Both the position numbers and the translations under genes were made by a program. A stretch of 64,000 nt of DNA from Symsagittifera roscoffensis (Eukaryota; Xenacoelomorpha; Acoela; Convolutidae): assembly GCF_963678635.1 (NCBI RefSeq), contig NC_087067.1:45327629-45391628 (forward strand). The letters are read 5' to 3'. Positions 55,365 to 64,000 of the stretch are shown piece by piece; the stretch's first letter is position 1; each line of letters opens with the position of its first letter. Under the pieces are notes generated by a model. The model was given only the letters and a program-made list of their open reading frames with translations. It was not told the DNA's origin and ran no database searches.

Positions 55365-57270
55365 ATGCAACGTTTAAAAAAATCTTTGGGCTTAACGTTT
55401 TAGAGAAAGCCAAGAATTGTCTAGAACTTTTAAATTTTCTTAAGTCTGGAATATTCTAGAAATATTTTTGACAAAAATTCATTTCTTTAGACAAGATGAA
55501 CTCAATTCATTTTCCAGGGTAGACAGTGCCTGTCAATTTTTCCGAAATTTTGCATTTTCAGATTGATTTCATTCTGAAATGAACCTACTGAAAACAGCAA
55601 TCTCGTTGCTAGAAAACTAGCTGTTTGCAAACCGGTTTGAGCTATGAAAGGTTTTGAAATATTTCGAAGTTTCATCGCTAGCATAGCTTGCTTTAAAAAA
55701 AAAGTTTTCGACAATCGATTTGCTCGGTTTAAACTTGAGATAATTCAAGTTTCATTGCCTCAGTAGCTTGCCTAGAAAAACTGAAACTTCTCGCCTGTCG
55801 ATTTTCTCTATGAAACAATTTGACATATTTCAAAGTTTTATCTCATGAATAGCGTGCTCTGAAAAACTTTGAAATATTTCAAGCTATTTCATAGACCGTA
55901 TCGTTTTGCGAAAAGTTTAAGTTTTTTAAGCAAAACTTTCGCAAACCGATTTATCCTGTGAAATAAATTGAAATATTTCAAAGTTTTAGAGCTTGAATTG
56001 CTTGCTTAGAAGACAACAACCTATTCGCAAAACGATTCAGTCTAGAAAATAGATAGTTTGAAATACTTCAAACATTTTTAGCTTGAGTTGTTTGCTTAGA
56101 AAAACTTAAAATTTTCGCGAACCAATTTGATTTATGAAGTAACTTGAAAATTCAAACTTTCAGAGCTCGAATAGCTTGAATAAAAAAGTTGAAATTTCTT
56201 GCCAGTCGATTTGCTCTATGAAACAACTTGGCATTTTTCAAAGTTTCATCGCATGAATAGCGTGCTCAGAAAAACGTTGAAATATTTCAAGTCATCTCAT
56301 AGACCGAATCGTTTTGCAAATTTTTTTAAGCAAAACTTTCGCAAATTTTTTGTAAGCAAGCTTTTTGCAAACCGATTTGATCTTTGAATTAAATTGAAAT
56401 ATTTAAAAGTTTCAGAGCTTTTTGCAAACCGATTTGACCTTTGAAATAAATTGAAATATTTCAAAGTTTCAAATATTTAAAAGTTTCAAATATTTAAAAG
56501 TTTCTCTGAAACTTAAAATTTTGCAATTATTTTATATTTGTGAAATTTTAAAAGTTTCAGAGCTTTGTAGCTCTCTTAGATTTCTTGAGCTATTCGCAAA
56601 ACGATTCGCTCTATGAAATCACTTGAAATCATTCGAAATTTCATAGCTTTAAAAGCTTGCTTAGAAAAACTTAACTTTTCGCGAACTGATTCGGTCAACC
56701 AAATTCTAAGTTTCATAGCTTGATTAGCTTGCTTGGAAAACTTTATTTTTTTTGCGAACAGTTTCGCTCTATGAAACATATTTTTTCGAAGTTCTATCGC
56801 TCGATAAGCTCGCTTAGAAATACTAAGTTTTCGCAAAAATTCCGGTCTAAACAACTCAAAATATTTTAATTGTTCATAGCTTTTTGCAAACTGATTTGTC
56901 CATAAAATAATTTGAAGTAATTGAAATTTTCTTAGCTCGAATAGCTTGCTTAGAAAAACCTAAAATTTTCGCGAACCAAATCAGTGTGTGCAATAACTTG
57001 GAAATCTTTCAAAGTTTTATGGCTTAAATAGCTTGTATAGAAAAACTTGAGTCTTTTGCGAATCAGTTCGCTGTGTGAAGTACCCCTGAAATATTTCAAA
57101 GTTTCATAGCTTGAATAGCTTACTTCAAAAAACTCCAATTTTTCAGGAACCAATTTTTTACGATATGGCTGACCTTAAAATTGTTCAAAGTTTCATTGCT
57201 TGGATAGCTTGATCAGAACAACAATTAATTTTTTGCGAGCCAATGGATTAATGGAGGCGGGCTCGCTAGT
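55365..57270 (+). repeat. Left arm of a large inverted repeat, built of tandem sub-repeats
   Basis: Sub-repeats of about 85-110 bp contain TTGAAATATTTCAAAGTTTC, ATAGCTTGAATAGCTTGCTTAGAAAAACTT and TTTTCGC(A/G)AACCGATT. About 15 units. The outer edge has GCAACGTTT and CTAGAAATATTTTTGA; the inner edge has ATAGCTTGATCAGAACAACAA and GGCTCGCTAGTT. All these reappear reversed and complemented in 60810-62385. Confidence 0.8.
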
Positions 57271-59055
57271 TTCTACTAACGCTTAGATTGAGCAGCGAGT
57301 TATGAATTGAGTTAAGCCATTTTAACTTATTATTGCGTTACTAGGCGAGCAAGATATCACTTTAATCTTTTCATAGCTTGTGGAATTTGGGAGTGAAAAG
57401 TATATGAGGGGACGATTCAAAGATATGTAGCATTGCGTGCGGGTGGTGGGGTGGCTTAAGTTTTCCTTTAATTTTGCTTGTTTGCGAAGTTCAAATTCGC
57501 CTCTGCCGTATAACACTAGGCTCGCTCCTGAAGTTTCGTCTCCGATAACACGGCCGGAATGATTTATTTGTATTTATTTATGTTTGTCTAGCAATTTCCG
57601 ATACCCTATAAAGCTTAAAATGTTGTTCTTACCAGGGTTTACATTCAGAAATCATCTGGAGAAATCATATGGTTCTTTAAAAACCGGCTAAATTTATATC
57701 AAGATTTGGTGGTTTCTGTGCAAGGACCTTTTTTTGGGAAATTTTTGTGTCAAATTTGTTTCGTGCGTGTGGGACATAAACTAAACTTGGTATCAGACAT
57801 GGCAAAAATCTGCGCAACAAAAAGTCACGCTTTTGCGATAGTCTTTGAGATCTGCACTGTTGTATGTGGAAATGCGAAATTCAGCGGCACATTAAGTAGT
57901 GACAAAAAAGAGCATGTTTTTACCAAATCATTAGTTCTTTAATGATTTTTTTGTTTTGGTTTTATTTAATTGGAAGTTTTCTTTGGGTGCTTGAGTTTTT
58001 TGTCGGGTATCGTTTTTATTTAAAGTTGGTAATTTTTTTATGTTTGCAATTTCTTTCATTTTAACTCAAATCTTTTATGATATAGATTTTGCTCAAAAAT
58101 ATTTGATTGAATTTGGAAATTTGGCAAAATTTTTCGCAAAATCTGCAAATTAATTTGTAGAAATGGCGAATTTTTTCGAAATGGAGAAACTTAACAGCAG
58201 CTTGCAAATTAGTTTTTCATTTAAAGATCTTAGTTTTAACAGCGTTTGTGCTTGCGATTAGCGAGCGTTTTCAAATCGGAGTATAGATTTTTTTGTCGGC
58301 TTAGTTGCCCAGCACCAATTTTGCCTAAGATTTAGATATTTCTGCTCAATTCAAAAAAAAATTCAATGTATTCCTGTTTTGTGCAACTAATTGAGTTCCA
58401 AGAAAATTTGCCATTTTTTGCTATTTGAATTTTATTATTAAGTTTTTGGAATTAAGTCAATAATTAGCTCTTTTTCTTTGAAGTTTCAATTATCTATAGT
58501 TTTGAATAATTTTGATTCATTTAGTTCTAAAAACATTGTAGATCCGCCAGTACTACGAGATGAAAAATCTGCCTACTTCACAAATGACTTTTCCCTTGGT
58601 TTGAGTAGGTCAAAAGAATTTTCATGAATAAATGCGCGCCTTAACCAGTTTTTTTTAACGCGCAAGGTAAGCGTCATAAACATGCAACTTAATTGAATCG
58701 AACTAGCTGATGACTCGCACGTTCGGTTCTTTAATTAGATTGTTGAACGTGAAAAGCGCTTCCTAAAAAATATACAAAAACAACGTTTTTCAATGCAACC
58801 ATTAAATTAAACTGAGCCCATTCATCAGGCTTTTCTTTATCAATTATTTAACGATTTCTAAAGTCAACTTGTAGGTAATTCTTCACCAAACTGCTCATAT
58901 CTCTAAAACTCAGAGTTACCTCAGATATGTGAATTTTTGACAACCCTGAAAAGGTCGACAGCATACTACCGCATTCTTCTTTGTAACCTGAAACAAATTT
59001 TTTATGTTGAAAGTTCATTGGTTTACTGGAAATTTGAGAAAAGCAATAATTAAAT

Positions 59056-59520
59056 TTGTCATATCTCGGAAACTAAAATTGAAAAGTTCAAACAGAAGCA
59101 AAATTGGCAAGCTAATTGGTCCAAATAACGCGTTAGTTGTCGAAAAATATCTTTTTTACTTGATATGGTAAAGGGAGGGAAGATTTTACAAACTTTTGCA
59201 TTATTACTCTTCTACCAGTTTTTCTAATTTTACTCAAACTATCAGCTTATGTTTACATACTGCTAATGGTGTAATGGTGCAAACAATTAAACTATTTCGG
59301 AAACTAAAATTGAAAAGTTTAAACAAGCAAAATTGGCAAGCTAATTGGTGCAAATAACGCATTAGTTGTTAAAAATATCGTTTATTCCTTGATATGGTAT
59401 AGGAAAAGAACTTTTGACAAACGTTTTGCAATATTACTCTTTTACCAGATTTTCAAATTTTACTCATCTGGCTGATAGCTCATGTTTACATACTGCTAAT
59501 GGTGTAATGGTGCAGATAAT
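59056..59520. repeat. Tandem repeat of about 230 bp
   Basis: 59056-59285 and 59289-59520 share ACTAAAATTGAAAAGTT, GCAAAATTGGCAAGCTAATTGG, TTGATATGGTA and CATACTGCTAATGGTGTAATGGTGCA with about 85% identity by eye. Confidence 0.85.
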
Positions 59521-59599
59521 TGAATATCTGACTTTTTGGTCGAAGCTATCGTCAAAGATTGTTTGTTATTTGATTAATTGTGTCAACCTCTTACCTTTG

Positions 59600-59800
59600 A
59601 CTCTAGTAAGTACACATGTGAAAGCAAGTTTCTTCTAATGGAACTAAACTTTTTATCCCATAAACAACTTTTCTTACCTTTCTGTACTTTGGGACCATAG
59701 CTTAGTGACATTTTCCTATTCGGCCTAGAGGTAACGCGGATGCTTTTGTACCCTAATGTCTGGGGTTCGAGTTCCGATAGTGTTGCATGGAGGTCTTTTT
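59600..59800 (+). repeat. tRNA-derived SINE-like element
   Basis: An A-box-like CGGCCTAGAGG at 59721-59731 and a B-box-like GGTTCGAGTTCC at 59764-59775, about 33 bases apart, match the internal RNA polymerase III promoter of tRNAs. The acceptor arms do not fold into a clean tRNA. A partial relative lies at 49990-50170. Confidence 0.5.
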
Positions 59801-60344
59801 CTCACAAATAGTTTCTTCACCAGGATTGCAAATATGAAATAAGCTTTTATGAATGGTAGGTATTTAAGAATATATTCGTGTTGAGTCTTGATGCTAGTCT
59901 CTTATTGTTTTTTAATAGTAGTTTTTTTTTTGTTACCTAGCCAGTATTTTTTGACTGTGATAAAAGTGATGCGAAAATAAGTGATGTCAATTAAAATTGA
60001 AAACGAGATTCTAATCAGATTTTTTCATGGACTATGGACTTCCAATGAAGATTTATAACAATTGAAAAAGTGTACCAGGGGGAACCGTTGAATCTTTTGC
60101 CTGTGTCCTGAAGTGTCTGAATATGTTTTTTGGAAAACAATTTTGCCGAAATTTCTGAAAAATTTATGGATTTTTGAGAATCATCACCCTTATGACAGTG
60201 TCACTTATAAACTGATTCATGTCCCGTCTAGTAACGCTAGATTGGAGCCAATTAGTTGCATTCATTTCAATTCATAGTGAGGTTTCGGACGGATAAAACA
60301 GCTGCTGCGCATAAAGTATGTTGTACAGAATGTATTAATTATCA

Positions 60345-60363
60345 CCCTTGCGATAAGCAAGGG
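60345..60363. repeat. Dispersed hairpin motif, variant
   Basis: CCCTTGC-GATAA-GCAAGGG, a 7 bp perfect stem. The relative at 50454 reads CGCTTGC-GATTA-GCAAGCG, so one pair has changed on both sides. Confidence 0.6.
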
Positions 60364-60809
60364 TTTTACAATCGGGTGCTAGACTTTCTGTCCCGTAAAT
60401 ATTTTTGTTCACAGGACTCATCTAGACTCCTGCTGGTACCTTGGTGTTTTTGTTTTGAATTCAGGATATTGATACATTGCTAAAAGATTAAAAAATTAGA
60501 AAACTGTTATTTTGAGAATCGAATTTTTCTGAAGAAAAAACCAATGCGCCTTGATAGAAGCAAGCAATCTATTTTTATTTTGCTTGCTTCAAGGACTGAA
60601 CAGTTATTTCTTTTGTGTATCATTAAGTGTATGGAGTGTAACTTCACCTCGTGTGCGCTTTGTTCAGATTTTTGTGTCCAAGTTTTTAAGGGATTTTTAG
60701 AGAACTCTCGTAAGGTATCATACGAAAGCATTTTGTTGTAATTTCGATTTTTAAATATATTTATAATTTTACTCGGTGTCTTTAAAAGATTATTTGAATA
60801 ATTTTGCTT

Positions 60810-62385
60810 TGTAGACTGACTAGCAAGCTCGTCTCCAATAATCGATCGAATCGCAAAAAGATATTTGTTGTTCTGATCAAGCTATTCAAGAAATTCAAGT
60901 TCAGCTAAACGAACAATTTCAGGTTGAACTCTGAACAATTTCAGGTTAAACCATACCGTAAACCGATTTGGAAAATTTCGTAGACCACATCGGTTTCCTA
61001 AAAAGGTTAAGTTCTTCTAAGTAATCTAGTCACGCTTTCAAACTGTGAAATGGTACAAATTATTTCATGTAGCGAATCAATCGGATGGCAAAAAGATCAA
61101 GTTTTTCTTTAAAAGACGTTCAAGCGATGAAACTTGAAAATATTTCAAGTTATTTCATAAATCGAAACGGGTTCGCGAAAACATCAATATTTCAAGTTAT
61201 TTCGTAATCGAATCGGCTGGCGAAAATTTTAGTTTTTCTAATGAAGCCATTCACGCAATGAAACTTTTGAAATATTTTAAATTGTTTCGCAAACCGAACC
61301 GTTTTGCCGTAAATTGAAATTTTTCTATGCAACGTGCTAAGCGATCTATTATCGCATGACGAATCGGATGACGAAAAAACGAAGTTTTTTTATTGAAGCC
61401 GGCATTCAATCAAAGAATTTTTGAAATATTTCAAGTTATTTTATAGACCGAATTGTTTTGCCAACCAAGTACGGGGGAAATAGTTAAAGAGATCCCTTTT
61501 AGTTATCAAATACCGCTATGTTTTTCTAATCAAGCTAGTCCAACACTGAAACTTTGAAATAAGTCAAGTTGTTTCATCGAGCAAATTAGTCGGCAAAAAG
61601 TCAAATTTTCTTTAAGCAAGCTATTGAAGTTAAGAAAAATATTTTAAGATATTTTATAGAGCGAATCATTTTGCGAAAAATTTAAGTCTTTCTAGGCAAG
61701 CTATTAAAGCTATTGAAAATTGAAATCTTTCAAATTATTTCACAGACCAAATTAGTTTGTAAAAAATTAAGTTTTCTAAGCAAGCTGTTGAAGCGACTAA
61801 ATTTTGAATTGTTCAATTTGTTTCAAAGACAATCGGTTCGCGAAAAATTTATGTTTTTCTATACATACTAATCCAGCTATAAAAATCTGGAAAGTGTCCA
61901 TTTATTTCATGACCGAATTGGTTGGCATAAAGCTAAATTTTTCTAAGCAAACTGTTGCAGCTACAATATTTTCATAGACCGAATCGTTTTGCGAAAAAGT
62001 TCAAGTTTCCTAAGAAAAATTACTCAAGCTTTGAAAATTTGAAATAAGAGTTGTTTCATCAAGGAAATCGGATGGGGAAAAAGTGTTTCTATGCACGCGT
62101 CTCAAGTTATGAAAATTTGAAATATTTTAAGATGTTTCATACCGCGAATCGGTTTGCTACTAGTTAGTCTTACTAAGCATGGAGGTAACTGTTTCTAGTT
62201 GATTCGTGAATCAGTGAACGCAATTTTTTGACAAAAAAGGACAGGTACCGTCTAGTCTTGAAGTTGAATCGAGGTCATCTTATTTAAATAGTTTCGGACT
62301 TTTCAAAATTATTTCTAGAATGTTCTAGACTGAATGACTCTTAGAAGTTCTGCTCTAAGCTTTTTAAAACGTTGCACTCTATAGC
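60810..62385 (-). repeat. Right arm of the large inverted repeat
   Basis: Reverse-complement counterpart of 55365-57270. It carries TTTTGCGAAAAA, TTTTTCTAAGCAAGCTATT, GAAATATTTCAAGTTATTTCAT and at its outer end TTCTAGAATGTTCTAGA and AAAACGTTGC. Sub-repeats are diverged, so the arms are old or were amplified independently. Confidence 0.8.
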
Positions 62386-62680
62386 CCCTAAAATTCAGGC
62401 CTTATGCGGAAAACATGTCATTCAATTAATATGTAAAGAAGGTAAGATTTCTGACTGATATTCACCATGTCATATTCAAGGCTTTGTTTCGAGTGTATTT
62501 GTGTTGTTTTATTGTTCGCAGGTGAAGCGATACTCAGCTTCTGTGTGCTGAACTATCAGTAATTTGTCTATGTTTTAAGTAGTTTGTCATTTTTGAATGA
62601 CAAGGGGCTGAGCTTATTTTTTGGACGAATGAATTTCGGTACATCGAGAGAATGCATTTTTAGATTTGTTTGACTGAATC

Positions 62681-62839
62681 ATGAACTTCGGTGGTTCAGC
62701 TAGCAGTGGCTCCGGCTCCTCACCTCAGAACGCGGAGAGCATTATCCAGCAAACGCAGATGGCTCTACAGATGCAACAGGTTCTGTCCAAGCTTATAATA
62801 GGCCGACTTGCTCGTTGCGATGCAAGAAAAAGTGAATAA
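62681..62839 (+). CDS. Possible small exon or gene fragment
   Basis: A 52-codon frame begins MNFGGSASSGSGSSP and continues NAESIIQQTQMALQMQQVLSKL before a short basic end and TAA. Base composition is much more GC-balanced than the surrounding AT-rich DNA, which makes it stand out. The Gly/Ser-rich start followed by a Gln-rich amphipathic helix recalls the N-terminus of small TIM chaperones, but the twin CX3C motifs are absent. It may be a first exon whose continuation is missing, or a decayed pseudogene. AATAAA at 62835-62840 overlaps its stop. Confidence 0.35.
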   Translation: MNFGGSASSGSGSSPQNAESIIQQTQMALQMQQVLSKLIIGRLARCDARKSE

Positions 62840-63149
62840 AACTATTACTAGTTAATATAAAAAACATGAACAATAAGGCAATGAAATGTTTTTCTTTTCA
62901 TTTTATCAAACACCAATATTGTCATATGCTTATTGAAAAGACTATATATATCATAAATTATTGTTATCTATTATCTATGCATCTATCTATAGTTTTCAAG
63001 GCTTTACTTTCTTCCCATGCTGAAGCTTTTTCGACGTATTATTTTGGCATGTTTAACGAAATAATTTTTGCACGTTTATGATAAATGTTATATTGCAATG
63101 GTTAAGAGTTTTTTTTCTATTTTCCAGTTTTTTCTATTTTTTTTCCGTT
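62840..63149. other. AT-rich interval
   Basis: No feature recognised. TATCTATC-type short repeats lie near 62966-62990. Confidence 0.4.
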
Positions 63150-64000
63150 TGATTTCATTGATTATTTCACCAAATTTGAAATAAGCAACCCAATTGTGGG
63201 ATATGTCAGGTTTTGACCAGGGGTTTCAAATTTGGCCTCCAATTTTGAACGCCCAAATCCTTTTAGTTTACGAGATACGACCTTTTTTTTCTTGATTTTT
63301 TTTTTTAAAAATTTTCAGAAAACGTTAATTCATAAATTTGAAATTGCCAACCGTGTAGTTGGGCACTGTCAGGGTACTCTCAGGGGTTGCAAAGCTTACC
63401 TCCATGTATGACTGCTCAAATCCTTTAAGTGTCCGAGATATGAACGTTTTTTATGATGTTTTGAAAAAATTTCAAAGAATTTAGATATGAAACTTTAACA
63501 AACGTTCAAGTTCTCAAGCTTGTAGTTGGGCGCTGTCGTAGTACTATCAGGATTTGCAGGTCTTGCCTCAAATTAGGGCTGCTGAAATCTTAAGATTCCT
63601 AGATATGACGTTTTTTTTGATTTTTTCAAAAAATATTCAGAAAACCTAGATTTACTAAATTTCAAAAATTGAAATTCCTAAACCTGTACTCAGGCGCTGT
63701 CGAGATACTCTCAGAGTTTGCAAATCTTGCCTTGAAAGGTGACTGCTCATTTGGTTTTGGTTTCCGAGATATGTTCTTTTCATATTTTTCATAATTTTTC
63801 AAAAAAAAAACCTTCTAAGTTTGAAGTTTCCATTCCTATAGTGGGGTGGTCTCAGAATACTCTCAGAGGCTGCAGCTCTTGCCTCCAAGTTTGATATCTC
63901 TAATCAGTTTAGTCTGATATTGCCGTTTTTTGTGTTTCAACTTTTTTCAAAAAAAATAGAGCTACAAAAAAATGGTTAAAAAACTGCACCAAGTTTGAAA
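63150..64000. repeat. Second satellite-like array, period about 165 bp, running off the window
   Basis: Five diverged units marked by GGGC(A/G)CTGTC-G-TACTCTCAG-G-TTGCAAA-CTTGCCTCC near 63190, 63360, 63528, 63692 and 63842. Each unit also has GAGATATGA and a T-rich then A-rich run. Unrelated by eye to the 51-54 kb array. Confidence 0.8.

Larger units (their letters stand above)
57271..60809. other. Spacer of the inverted repeat
   Basis: About 3.5 kb, AT-rich, with no ORF longer than about 80 codons and no recognised protein. It contains a hairpin-bearing repeat at 58246-58310, a 230 bp tandem repeat (59056-59520), a tRNA-like element (59700-59780) and another hairpin repeat at 60345. Confidence 0.5.

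Noticed and set aside
50865..56854. Many 60-90 codon frames in the AT-rich repeats
   Set aside because: They follow the repeat units, lack domains and appear on either strand; explained by low stop density in the repeats.
58540..58760. tRNA gene
   Set aside because: No A-box/B-box pair and no cloverleaf seen.

Overview
The window is repeat-dominated DNA from an invertebrate animal genome. The evidence is a set of metazoan-type retroelements (Ty3/gypsy LTR elements and three kinds of non-LTR LINE), an eukaryotic single-exon gene with AATAAA signals, and AT-rich satellite-like DNA. I cannot name the species. Almost all recognisable coding sequence belongs to mobile elements, and most of it is broken by frameshifts, stops or deletions.

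Layout. 1-18191: the 3' part of a very large Ty3/gypsy-type LTR element (copy 1, plus strand), from reverse transcriptase through integrase, a macrodomain-like pol C-terminus, an SGNH-hydrolase-like ORF in the env position and about 9 kb of further coding-like sequence, ending in an LTR that carries a second, inverted solo LTR. 18192-18976: a LINE fragment (minus strand) interrupted by copy 1. 19065-23500: a second LINE (minus strand) with an SGNH-hydrolase domain, a zinc-finger ORF, an AP-type endonuclease and a deleted RT. 23634-28030: two tandem copies of a LINE with a downstream restriction-like endonuclease and a duplicated 3' tail. 28133-46310: copy 2 of the large LTR element, complete from LTR to LTR (about 18.2 kb), with a 3 kb leader full of a CCGGA-R-GGGT motif, gag, protease, RT, RNase H, integrase, macrodomain and a truncated SGNH ORF. 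46443-49673: one intact 1076-codon gene for a class-3 lipase fused to a P-loop GTPase, starting 132 bp after the 3' LTR. 49680-64000: AT-rich DNA with no convincing gene, made of degenerate tandem repeats, a large inverted repeat with tandem sub-repeats, tRNA-derived SINE-like pieces and a possible small exon.

How it fits together. The two LTR-element copies are relatives with complementary defects. Copy 2 lost about 9 kb of the 3' coding region and part of RT. Copy 1 lost RNase H and its integrase catalytic Glu, and gained two internal duplications. The family encodes, besides the normal gag-pol set, a macrodomain-like module and an SGNH-hydrolase-like protein, neither of which is a standard part of a Ty3 element. 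A full-length member would probably be near 25 kb. Both this family and one LINE carry SGNH domains. The lipase-GTPase gene is the only intact long host-like gene; its 5' end lies next to an LTR that could influence its transcription.
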